This document shows, one piece after another, positions 10,323-18,196 of a DNA stretch of 64,000 nt. The stretch's first letter is position 1; every line of letters begins with the position of its first letter. The notes beneath the pieces are model-generated. The model made no database searches, was not told the origin of the DNA, and saw only the letters and a program-made list of their open reading frames with translations. Source of the DNA: Desulfobacteraceae bacterium (GTDB lineage: Bacteria > Desulfobacterota > Desulfobacteria > Desulfobacterales > JAABRJ01); the NCBI GenBank assembly GCA_022340425.1, contig JAJDNY010000014.1, positions 56,232 through 120,231 of the forward strand, given 5' to 3'. The position numbers and the translations under genes are program-made.

Positions 10323-10523
10323 ATGAATGTCAAAATTCCCGAAGATCTTTTTTTTGACATGGTGGACCTGCTGGTTGCGCCCAAAGCCCTGCTACCGGCC
10401 CAGGGCAACTGCGTGCTGACGATTGAAAACCGCAACCGCGTCCTCGATCGCTTGCTCGTTATTCGACGCGCAGTTGTCCAAACGATCGGGCACCCCCCCT
10501 CCGCAGACTATCAGTTCAAATAA
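10323..10523 (+). CDS. Small protein of unknown function (66 aa)
   Basis: A short ORF with convincing expression signals: the consensus promoter at 10222-10250, then AAAGGGGGG about eight bases before ATG 10323. The product begins MNVKIPEDLFFDMVDLL, an amphipathic start, with no cysteine pairs, signal peptide or membrane helix. I do not recognise the family. It is followed after 173 bases by the kamA-like gene and probably shares its transcript. It may be a small regulatory or accessory protein, or a leader ORF. The expression signals are seen in the sequence; the role is unknown. Confidence 0.55.
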   Translation: MNVKIPEDLFFDMVDLLVAPKALLPAQGNCVLTIENRNRVLDRLLVIRRAVVQTIGHPPSADYQFK

Positions 10524-10696
10524 CTTCTCCGCCCGATCTTCTGGCCCCAGCCCAGGACCCCCCGACCCGGCAGACCCCACGTGCGAGCCTCTGGCGCCAA
10601 TCTACCGGGGCAGCCCTGGGAGCGTCCCGACCTTCCTGCGCCGGCATCCGCCGCCGCTCCCCGACAAGAAAGCAATGAAAGTTCAGGAGAACAACC

Positions 10697-12091
10697 ATGA
10701 ATCAAGCCAACGCCGTTTCCCATCGCAGTCTTCGCCTCTATGGCGTGAAATCCTTAGACCAGATCGCCCCCCTGCGCGACCAGCACCCCGCGCTGATACG
10801 GGGAATCCAGACAGCCGCAGCGGTTTTTCCGTTCCGCGTCAACAACTACGTCATCGACGAATTGATCGACTGGAAGGCTGTCCCCGATGACCCCATTTTT
10901 CGTCTGACGTTTCCCCAGCCGGAAATGCTGGATTCCGTCGACCGACGGAAACTAGAAACCCTCGTGGCGCAAAACGCCCCCGCCGCTGTCATCGGTCAGG
11001 CCGCGAAGTGCATCCAAATGCGGCTCAACCCCCACCCCGCCGGTCAGATGGCCTTGAACGTGCCGGTCGAAAACGGCCGGGTGTTTGCCGGCATGCAGCA
11101 CAAATACCCCGAAACGCTGCTGTTTTTCCCCAGCCAGGGGCAGACCTGCCATGCCTTCTGCACCTATTGTTTCCGCTGGGCGCAGTTTGCCGGGATCGAC
11201 CGCCTGCGCTTTGCCAACCGCGACCCCCGGCAGTTGGTGACCTATCTTGAGCGCCACCCCGAGGTGACCGATGTTCTCTTTACGGGAGGTGACCCGCTCA
11301 CCATGAGCGCCAAGGTGCTGAAGGCCTATATCGAGCCGCTGCTTAGGCACAGACCGGGCGGCCTGTCGACGATCCGCATCGGTACCAAAGTCCTGGCCTA
11401 CTGGCCCCACCGCTTTTTGACCGACCGCGACGCCGACGATCTGCTCTCCCTTTTCTCCAAGGTGACTGCCGGCGGCCTGCACCTCGGCATCATGGCTCAT
11501 TTCAGCCACCCCCGGGAGCTGGAGCCACCCGCCGTGCAGGCTGCCGTTCAACGCCTGCTGGAAACCGGCGCAACGCTGCGCTGCCAGGCGCCCCTGATCC
11601 GGCACATTAACGACGACGCCGACACCTGGGCCCAGATGTGGCGCACGCAGGTCAGGCTGGGGGCGATACCTTACTACATGTTTGTGGAAAGGGATACCGG
11701 CCCCAAGGAGTACTTCAAGGTGCCGCTGGCAAGGGCGTACCGTATTTTCACCGACGCCTACCGGCAGGTGTCCGGCTTGTGCCGAACGGTACGGGGACCG
11801 TCCATGTCGGCCACCCCCGGCAAAGTGCTGCTGGACGGCGTTACCATGCTGGGAAGGCAGAAGGTGTTCGTGCTGAAGTTTATCCAGGGGCGCAACCCCG
11901 AATGGGTCAACCGGGTCTTTTTTGCCGCCTACGACCCGCAAGCCGCCTGGCTGGACGACCTCAAGCCGGCATTCGATGCAGACCGTTTTTTTTACGAGCC
12001 CGAGTTAAAGCGTTTGAAAGCCCTTCAGGCAGCGGAAATGGCGGGCCTGGCTTCGGAAGCAACCACAACCTCGGATCTTGAGTGGGCCTAG
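10697..12091 (+). CDS. KamA-family radical SAM protein (lysine 2,3-aminomutase-like)
   Basis: A 464-residue radical SAM enzyme of the lysine 2,3-aminomutase family (COG1509). The cluster-binding cysteines are CX3CX2C (Cys151, 155, 158 in CHAFCTYC), followed by FTGGDPL for SAM contacts. The PLP-binding region is less typical: PSMSATPGKVLLDG offers one lysine where KamA has a glycine-rich PGGGGK loop, so true PLP-dependent aminomutase activity is uncertain. It is longer than KamA (about 416) or EpmB (about 340). ATG 10697 has AGGAG eight bases upstream. There is no kamB or kamD neighbour, so a beta-lysine or osmolyte role, as in ablA of archaea and some bacteria, is only possible. The substrate is unassigned. 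Confidence 0.85.
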   Translation: MNQANAVSHRSLRLYGVKSLDQIAPLRDQHPALIRGIQTAAAVFPFRVNNYVIDELIDWKAVPDDPIFRLTFPQPEMLDSVDRRKLETLVAQNAPAAVIGQAAKCIQMRLNPHPAGQMALNVPVENGRVFAGMQHKYPETLLFFPSQGQTCHAFCTYCFRWAQFAGIDRLRFANRDPRQLVTYLERHPEVTDVLFTGGDPLTMSAKVLKAYIEPLLRHRPGGLSTIRIGTKVLAYWPHRFLTDRDADDLLSLFSKVTAGGLHLGIMAHFSHPRELEPPAVQAAVQRLLETGATLRCQAPLIRHINDDADTWAQMWRTQVRLGAIPYYMFVERDTGPKEYFKVPLARAYRIFTDAYRQVSGLCRTVRGPSMSATPGKVLLDGVTMLGRQKVFVLKFIQGRNPEWVNRVFFAAYDPQAAWLDDLKPAFDADRFFYEPELKRLKALQAAEMAGLASEATTTSDLEWA

Positions 12092-12126
12092 AATCCTTGC
12101 TGCTGGGAATTCTCCCGGCGCCGCAA

Positions 12127-12146
12127 GGCCCGAAAACAGTCGGGCC
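12127..12146. terminator. Stem-loop between convergent genes
   Basis: GGCCCGA and TCGGGCC form a perfect 7-bp stem with a 6-base loop between the kamA-like stop and the convergent secreted-protein stop. There is no T-run, so intrinsic termination is doubtful. Confidence 0.35.
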
Positions 12147-12169
12147 GCCGGGGCTGGCGACCGTGTGTT

Positions 12170-12775
12170 TCAGAGTTCCTTCATCCACGGCGGCTTGCTC
12201 TGCTGCCGGCGGAAAGACTCGTAGGTTGTGTTCAGAAAATCCTTGTAGTTTTCGTAAAGCCCCTTAACCACGTAAACCACCCGCACCCGGTTGGGACTGT
12301 TTTTCTGCAGCTCGATCAGGGTGCCGCCCTTCTGCCAGAGAACGTGGGGGGCATTGGTGGAGAAGTACTCGCCGGTGAGGTCCCGCTTCACCAGTTCGTA
12401 TTTGTCGTCCAGATCCTCCATGGTGACTTCAAACAAACTGGGGTCCAGCACGACGATGAGGGCGTCGAGAACGGCCTCGGGGCTGAAAAACAGCAGCAGG
12501 CTGCGAACACCCACCATCTCTTGGGGGGAAGCTTTCAGAAACGTGTTGTGCCCTTGCCCCTCCTCCCCGGGGTCGATTTCCCGAAACTGTTTTTTTTCGT
12601 ACTCCCGGAATTCCCATTGGCGCGTTTCAAGCATCGCCCGCGCCTCGACGTAGGTCGCCTTGCCGATGGCCAGTCCGAACGGGCGGACCACCTCATCGCC
12701 AAAACCCACGGCGGCCCCTCCAAGGGACAAGCCAACCCCCAAAAACAGCATGGCAAAAGTTCGCAGCAGCAGCAT
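12170..12775 (-). CDS. Secreted protein of unknown function
   Basis: A 201-residue protein with a clear signal peptide (MLLLRTFAMLFLGVGLSLGG, predicted cleavage near AAVGFGDE). The mature part has no motif I recognise. It is a mixed alpha/beta chain with IGKATYVEARAMLETRQW near the start, which resembles the opening of small periplasmic proteins with a repeated 'G.....A...L...G' element, and a charged C-terminus. ATG 12775 is preceded by AGGAGG. It lies 30 bases downstream of corA on the same strand, so cotranscription is likely, but no functional link can be read. Confidence 0.7.
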   Translation of the reverse strand: MLLLRTFAMLFLGVGLSLGGAAVGFGDEVVRPFGLAIGKATYVEARAMLETRQWEFREYEKKQFREIDPGEEGQGHNTFLKASPQEMVGVRSLLLFFSPEAVLDALIVVLDPSLFEVTMEDLDDKYELVKRDLTGEYFSTNAPHVLWQKGGTLIELQKNSPNRVRVVYVVKGLYENYKDFLNTTYESFRRQQSKPPWMKEL

Positions 12776-12805
12776 CGAATCCTCCTTGGCCCGGCACCGG
12801 GCCCC

Positions 12806-13870
12806 TCATAGCCACTTCTTGCGTCGGAAAAAAATCAGCATTCCGGTGGCGGTCGCCACCACAACCCCCCAGAACCACAGATAGCCCCATGGCCATCTGA
12901 GCTCCGGCATATACGAGAAGTTCATCCCATAGATGCCGGCAACGAAGGTGACCGGGATAAAAATCGTCGCGATGATGGTCAACACCTTCATGACCTCGTT
13001 CATCCGGTTGCTCATCGTTGAAAGGTAGATGTCCACCATCCCCGAAAGAACATCCCGATACGATTCGATCGTGTCGATCACCTGAATGGTGTGATCATAG
13101 ACGTCCCGCAGAAAGACAATGGTCGACTCGGTGATCAGATCCATCTCCCGCTTGCTCAGACTGCTTAAAATTTCTCGCAGCGGCCAGACCTGTTTGCGGA
13201 AAAAAATCATCTCACGCTTTATGTCATGCAGTTCCTGGAGCATTTCGTGGGTAGGATAATCCAGCAGCTCCTCTTCAATGTCCTCGATTTTTTCACCGAA
13301 AGTTTCCAGGATGATAAAATACTGATCCACGATGGCATCCATCAGGGCGTAGAGCAGGTAATCGGCCCCGCTGCGGCGAATGCGCCCCTTGTCTTTTCTG
13401 AGGCGCTCGCGCACCCCGTCGAAAACATCTCCCGGAAGCTCCTGAAACGACATTAAATACCGCTCGCCGAGAATCAGGCTGACCTGCTCGGCGCGGATGT
13501 GCCGGGCGGCCGGGTCGTAACGAAGCATTTTGAGGACCACGAAGAGGTAGTGATCAAATTCTTCGGTCTTTGCCCGCTGGCCGGTGTTGACGATGTCCTC
13601 CAGGGTCAGGGGGTGGATGGCCAAAGCGTTGCCGATCCTTTGGATCAGGTCGAGGTCCTGCAGCCCGTCGATGTTGAGCCATGAAACCGTGGGGTGGTTC
13701 TTGAAGGGCAGGACCGATTGGATTTCACGCACTTCCTTTTCCCGCAGGTCGCTTTCCTCGTAGACAATAAGGTAGATGCGGCTTTCCGCTTGGCCTTTTT
13801 CACCGATATGCACCAGGGTTCCCGGTGGCAGACCGGCTTTTTTGGATGCTTTTTTGATGGCTCTCGTCAT
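12806..13870 (-). CDS. corA: CorA-type Mg2+/Co2+ transporter
   Basis: A 354-residue CorA. The N-terminal two thirds form the cytoplasmic funnel (VSWLNIDGLQDLDLIQRIG, then HPLTLEDI, then LLYALMDAIVDQYF). Two C-terminal membrane helices carry the family signature YGMNF at the end of the first, followed by the acidic loop YMPELRWPWG. A basic tail (FFRRKKWL) ends the chain. Length matches the family. The gene starts back-to-back with the glycosyltransferase gene, with a 241-base shared promoter region. Confidence 0.95.
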   Translation of the reverse strand: MTRAIKKASKKAGLPPGTLVHIGEKGQAESRIYLIVYEESDLREKEVREIQSVLPFKNHPTVSWLNIDGLQDLDLIQRIGNALAIHPLTLEDIVNTGQRAKTEEFDHYLFVVLKMLRYDPAARHIRAEQVSLILGERYLMSFQELPGDVFDGVRERLRKDKGRIRRSGADYLLYALMDAIVDQYFIILETFGEKIEDIEEELLDYPTHEMLQELHDIKREMIFFRKQVWPLREILSSLSKREMDLITESTIVFLRDVYDHTIQVIDTIESYRDVLSGMVDIYLSTMSNRMNEVMKVLTIIATIFIPVTFVAGIYGMNFSYMPELRWPWGYLWFWGVVVATATGMLIFFRRKKWL

Positions 13871-13938
13871 TTATAATCCTTGGGTGTCACCGGGCCAGGA
13901 GAGCGTCGTCAGCCGTCCAGGTCATTTTTCCAAAGCTG

Positions 13939-13966
13939 TTGCAAAACGCGGGTGAATTTGTATAAT
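13939..13966 (+). promoter_or_regulatory. Sigma70-type promoter for the glycosyltransferase gene
   Basis: TTGCAA at 13939-13944 and a perfect TATAAT at 13961-13966 with a 16-base spacer, followed by an AT-rich palindrome (13962-13976). It predicts a leader of about 140 bases before ATG 14112. Confidence 0.55.
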
Positions 13967-14111
13967 TTAAAATTATGAAATTTTTCCGTCAAGGCAAATA
14001 AGCCCTATTCTGCCCCTCGGCAAAGAAAATCCCTACCCGATGCAAATGCACCATCAAACGGGACAACGAGGGAGCCCCGACATCGTCAAAGATGGCGCCC
14101 GCCAAAGAGCC

Positions 14112-15380
14112 ATGAAAAAAAATATCGGCTTCATCGGCACCCGTTTTGCCGGAACCGACGGCGTTTCACTGGAGGCCAGCAAGTGGGCCGAGGTTCTGAA
14201 CAGCCACAACGGGCACCACTGCTTCTGGTTCGCGGGCGAACTCGACAAGCCGGCAGAGCAAAGCCTGCTCGTCGCCGAGGCCCATTTCCACTATCCCCAA
14301 AACCGCTGGATCAATGAGCGGGTCTTCGGCCACAATGTGCGCAAGGCATCGGTAACCGAAACCATCCACGCCGTAAAATCGCTTTTGAAAGTCCAGATCA
14401 ACGAATTCATCGAACGCTTCCAAATCGACACCCTGATCGCCCAGAACGCCCTGACGATTCCCATGCACGTGCCGCTGGGGGTCGCCCTGACCGAAATCAT
14501 CGCCGAAACCCAGATACCCACCATCGCCCACCACCACGACTTTTACTGGGAGCGTAACCGTTTTCTGATCAATGCGGTGGGGGATTATCTGCGCATGGCC
14601 TTTCCCCCCAACCTGCCCAACATGGCCCACGTGGTGATCAACTCCTCGGCCCAGGAGGAACTGGCCCTGCGCACCGGCATCTCATCCTCGGTGATTCCCA
14701 ATGTTTTCGATTTCGAAAACCCGCCGGTAACAGCCGACGAGGACACCGTCGAGTTCAAAAAATCCATCGGGCTGGCCCCCGAAGACATGATCATCCTGCA
14801 GCCGACGCGCATCGTGCAGCGCAAGGGAATCGAGCATGCCATCGCCCTGGTGGAGGAACTCAACGACCCCCGGTGCAAACTGATCATTTCCCATGAGGCC
14901 GGTGACGAGGGGATGGAGTATTTCGAGTGGCTCAAAGGCAACGCCCAGGAGCGCAATGTCGACCTGCGCCTGCTGAAGACCAGCGCCCTGGACGCGTCAA
15001 CCCCCGAACGGGACCGCGCGGCCGCCCCCCACTCCCTCTGGGATGTCTACCCCCACGCCGATTTCATCACCTACCCGAGCCTTTACGAAGGCTTCGGCAA
15101 CGCCTTTCTGGAGGCGGTCTATTTCCGCAAGCCGCTGTTGATCAACCGCTACACGATTTTTATCAAGGACATCGAACCCCGGGGCTTCGACCTGGTGGTC
15201 ATGGATGGCTACCTGACGCGCAGGAATGTGCAGCAGGTTCGCGAAATATTGGCCTCGCCGGCGCGCCGCCAGCAAATGGTGGATCACAATTACGCCATTG
15301 CGGCGCGCTATTTTTCCTATGCCGTATTGCGCAAACAATTGAACTACCTGCTGATGAACTTCTTCGGCGTGGAAAACTGA
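14112..15380 (+). CDS. GT4-type glycosyltransferase
   Basis: A 422-residue retaining glycosyltransferase with two Rossmann folds. The N-terminal half has a long His-rich acceptor loop (HHHDFYWERNRF). The C-terminal half has QPTRIVQRKGIEHA, then SHEAGDEG, and the nucleotide-sugar EX7E motif in YEGFGNAFLEA. ATG 14112 is chosen because it starts at the first strand (MKKNIGFIG) with an AAAGAG site; the frame is open back to 14040 without a ribosome site. The pattern resembles glycosyltransferases making glyceryl-glycoside solutes such as mannosylglucosylglycerate, but that is memory of the family, not proof. The mechanosensitive channel gene follows after 112 bases. Confidence 0.82.
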   Translation: MKKNIGFIGTRFAGTDGVSLEASKWAEVLNSHNGHHCFWFAGELDKPAEQSLLVAEAHFHYPQNRWINERVFGHNVRKASVTETIHAVKSLLKVQINEFIERFQIDTLIAQNALTIPMHVPLGVALTEIIAETQIPTIAHHHDFYWERNRFLINAVGDYLRMAFPPNLPNMAHVVINSSAQEELALRTGISSSVIPNVFDFENPPVTADEDTVEFKKSIGLAPEDMIILQPTRIVQRKGIEHAIALVEELNDPRCKLIISHEAGDEGMEYFEWLKGNAQERNVDLRLLKTSALDASTPERDRAAAPHSLWDVYPHADFITYPSLYEGFGNAFLEAVYFRKPLLINRYTIFIKDIEPRGFDLVVMDGYLTRRNVQQVREILASPARRQQMVDHNYAIAARYFSYAVLRKQLNYLLMNFFGVEN

Positions 15381-15492
15381 ACCGCTGCGCCCATTCAACC
15401 CGGTCACGGGCGGCCGCAAGCCGCGCCTCTGCAGACTCACATTACCGGCCCGTTCTCCGTCGGGGGGATGGGAGGGAGAGGGTGCCAGTCAA

Positions 15493-18105
15493 TTGCGAAA
15501 CCAACCCCATATTCTGACCCCAGCGGTCTTGGGCAGATTTGCGGTTCTCATCAGCCTGCTGATCCTGGCCGCCTGCGGGGTGGCCCACTCCCAGGACGCC
15601 CAATCGGAAAGACCCGATTTCTCGTCCCTCGAAAAAACCGCTCAGGCCGCGCTCCAGGCCGAAAAGAATGCCCTCGCCAAACTCGAAAAAAGCTACCCGG
15701 ACCAGCAAAAAGAGATTCAGGACCTCTCAGCCGAGATCGACTTCAAGAAAATTGAACTCTCCACCATCGGCAACCTGCTCCTAACTCCCGCGACGCGCAT
15801 CGAGGACCTTGAAAGAGCCTGGGGAGAAATTCACGCCACCATCGAGCAGCTGGACAGGCGTCTGACCGGCTTAAACCAAAAACTGGACACCGTCGTGAGG
15901 CTCGAAGAGCAGGTGGCAGAGCAGCGGACGCTTGCCCAGCAACAACTCAATGCCCTGAAAGATGAGGACCGGCGCGCCCCCGAGGGCCAGGCCCTGATCG
16001 GCGACATCGAAGCCCTGATGCGCAGCCAGAAGCAGCGTGTGTCCATCCTGGCCGAGTTGCAATCCGGCTACCGTGAGGTGATCACCGGGCTCACGCAAAC
16101 CCGGCAGGCGTTCAATGGCCTGAACGAAAAATTCGGCCAGGAGATCCAGACCAAAAAGCGCGCGGACCTCTTTCAGCGAACCGTCAATCCGCTGATCAGC
16201 CTCGGCTGGAAGAACATCGGCGGTGAACTGGCGCTTGTGGTTGAGAGGTTTCGCAAAATCGCCTCATGGGAGCATTGGCTGACGCTGTTGGGCTCGCTGC
16301 TGGCAAGCAGGGGGCTGTTGCCGCTAACCGCCGTGTTGCTCTATCTGCTATCCCTTATCCTGATTCTGCGCCTGCGGCGTTTCTGCCGGTGGCTCAGGGA
16401 AAAACCCTTCAGCGCCGAGTATCCCTGGCGCCGCATGGTCATCCGGCTTTTGGAAGGCAGCCTGCCGCTGCTGGGAACGCTGGTTTTCTTCTATCTTTTC
16501 TTTCATGCCCAAAAGCTCTTTGAAACCCTTCCGGTGCTCCAGGCAACCTTCTATTTTCTGCTGACACTGCTTTTCACCGGTTGGGGGCTTGGTTTCATTC
16601 GCCTGCAATCCCGACAAGACCCCCCGCTCCTTCCCACCGTCTGGCTACCCCACCTGAGACTCCTCCTGCGACTGGTTCGCGTCTTTGCAGCGGCCTATTG
16701 GCTACTGGATGTGGTGCTCGACTCCGGGGAGGTTCTCAAGACCTTGACCCGCATCGCTTTCGAGGCCGCCCTTTTGGTCTGGGTCTTTCGATTCCGGCCC
16801 CAATTCAGGGCCCAGCCCATGCCGGCGGTGGCCCCGGAGCTGTGGCAGAGGCTCCTTCGCCCGACGCTCTCGGCGCTGGCCTACATTATTTTCATCGGCG
16901 GGGTGGTTCTCGAGCTGGCCGGCTACGGTGCCCTGGCGCTCTATTGGTTCACCTCCTGGGGGAAGATCGCAGCGGCGCTTTTCTGGGGGGTGCTTTTTTT
17001 TCTGGTCCTGGGGGAGTGGGACCAGCGGTTCTACCACAGGCCCGAGGAGGACGATGCGCCCCAGAAACGGAAAGCCCAGCCCTTTCGCTGGGCCGTTTTT
17101 CAGCTCTGTTGGCTGGTTTGGGGCGGCCTGCTGGCGGTGTCGCTGGTCCTGGCCTGGAGCGGCACCCAGGCTGTTTTTTCGGGGCTTTTGCGCGTACTGC
17201 GCTTTCCCATCACTTTCGGGTCCTTTAGTTTCAACCTGATGGGCTTTTTGACAGCCGCCCTGATCCTGTTTTTCACCCATCTGCTGGCCCGTTTGTGCCG
17301 CCACCTGATGTCCACCCGGGTGCTCGCCCGCAGCGGGCTGGAACCCGGCCTGCAGAATTCGGTGATCAGCATCACGGTCTACCTGGTGTGGGGGTTGGGG
17401 GTGCTGGTGGCGCTGAACGCCTTCGGCGTGGGCGGCACATCCCTGACCGTGGCCTTCGGCGCCTTGAGCATCGGGCTGGGGTTCGGCCTGCAAAACATTT
17501 TCAACAATTTCATCAGCGGCATCATCCTGCTTTTCGAGCGGCCGATCCAGGTCGGCGACGCGGTGGAAATCAACGGCACCTGGGCGGAGGTCAAAAAAAT
17601 CAACTTTCGCTCGACCGTCGTGCAAACTTACGACAACGCCTCGCTGATCATTCCCAACTCGGAGTTCATCAGCAGCCAGGTGACCAATTGGAGCTTCCGC
17701 GACCTCAGCCTGCGCATCAAGATCAGCGTCGGGGTCGCCTACGGATCCGACACGGAGCTGGTCCGCAGCAGCCTGCTGGAAATTGCCGATCGAACCGCCA
17801 AAGTGCGCCCCTATCCTCGCCCGGATGTGCTCTTCACCGATTTCGGGGACAGCGCCTTGATCTTCGTGCTGCGGGTCTGGACCGACGTGGACAGCATGCT
17901 CAATGTCGGCACGGCCATCCGCTTCGAAATCGACCGGGTCTTTCGCGAGCGCAAGATTGAAATCGCGTTTCCCCAGCGTGACGTTCACATTCGCTCCTGC
18001 GTCCCGGCGCAGCCCGCAAATACCTTCAGCGCCGATGGACTAACCCCGGAAAAAAAGCCACCCGCCCCACCGGCCGACCCCGGGATCAAACCAGAAACCG
18101 TCTGA
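15493..18105 (+). CDS. Large MscS-family mechanosensitive channel (MscK/MscM type)
   Basis: An 870-residue inner-membrane channel that releases solutes on hypo-osmotic shock. A signal peptide (TTG start, with GGAGGGAGAGG about 12 bases upstream) precedes a periplasmic coiled coil (residues about 30-215). About ten membrane helices follow, and then the MscS core: the pore-lining helix with GGTSLTVAFGALSIGLGFGLQNIFNNF, shown here as ALSIGLGFGLQN and NNFISGI, then the beta domain RPIQVGDAVEINGTW and the alpha/beta vestibule. Length lies between E. coli YbiO and MscK. The Pro-rich tail (KKPPAPPADPG) is cytoplasmic. The neighbouring GT gene fits an osmotic role if it makes a compatible solute. Confidence 0.9.
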   Translation: MRNQPHILTPAVLGRFAVLISLLILAACGVAHSQDAQSERPDFSSLEKTAQAALQAEKNALAKLEKSYPDQQKEIQDLSAEIDFKKIELSTIGNLLLTPATRIEDLERAWGEIHATIEQLDRRLTGLNQKLDTVVRLEEQVAEQRTLAQQQLNALKDEDRRAPEGQALIGDIEALMRSQKQRVSILAELQSGYREVITGLTQTRQAFNGLNEKFGQEIQTKKRADLFQRTVNPLISLGWKNIGGELALVVERFRKIASWEHWLTLLGSLLASRGLLPLTAVLLYLLSLILILRLRRFCRWLREKPFSAEYPWRRMVIRLLEGSLPLLGTLVFFYLFFHAQKLFETLPVLQATFYFLLTLLFTGWGLGFIRLQSRQDPPLLPTVWLPHLRLLLRLVRVFAAAYWLLDVVLDSGEVLKTLTRIAFEAALLVWVFRFRPQFRAQPMPAVAPELWQRLLRPTLSALAYIIFIGGVVLELAGYGALALYWFTSWGKIAAALFWGVLFFLVLGEWDQRFYHRPEEDDAPQKRKAQPFRWAVFQLCWLVWGGLLAVSLVLAWSGTQAVFSGLLRVLRFPITFGSFSFNLMGFLTAALILFFTHLLARLCRHLMSTRVLARSGLEPGLQNSVISITVYLVWGLGVLVALNAFGVGGTSLTVAFGALSIGLGFGLQNIFNNFISGIILLFERPIQVGDAVEINGTWAEVKKINFRSTVVQTYDNASLIIPNSEFISSQVTNWSFRDLSLRIKISVGVAYGSDTELVRSSLLEIADRTAKVRPYPRPDVLFTDFGDSALIFVLRVWTDVDSMLNVGTAIRFEIDRVFRERKIEIAFPQRDVHIRSCVPAQPANTFSADGLTPEKKPPAPPADPGIKPETV

Positions 18106-18140
18106 AAAACTTCGCCGGGTGGCGAATTCGGGAAAATTGG

Positions 18141-18186
18141 AAACAGAAACCGGGCCCCACGCTCCCGTGAGGCCCGGTTTCTGTTT
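18141..18186. terminator. Perfect bidirectional terminator between channel gene and clpB
   Basis: A 16-bp perfect stem: 18141-18156 pairs with 18171-18186, with outer A/T-rich and inner GC-rich parts. The loop holds a further 4-bp stem (CACG 18158-18161 with CGTG 18166-18169). A-tract and T-tract flanks allow termination of both convergent genes. Confidence 0.85.
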
Positions 18187-18196
18187 CGTATTCAGG

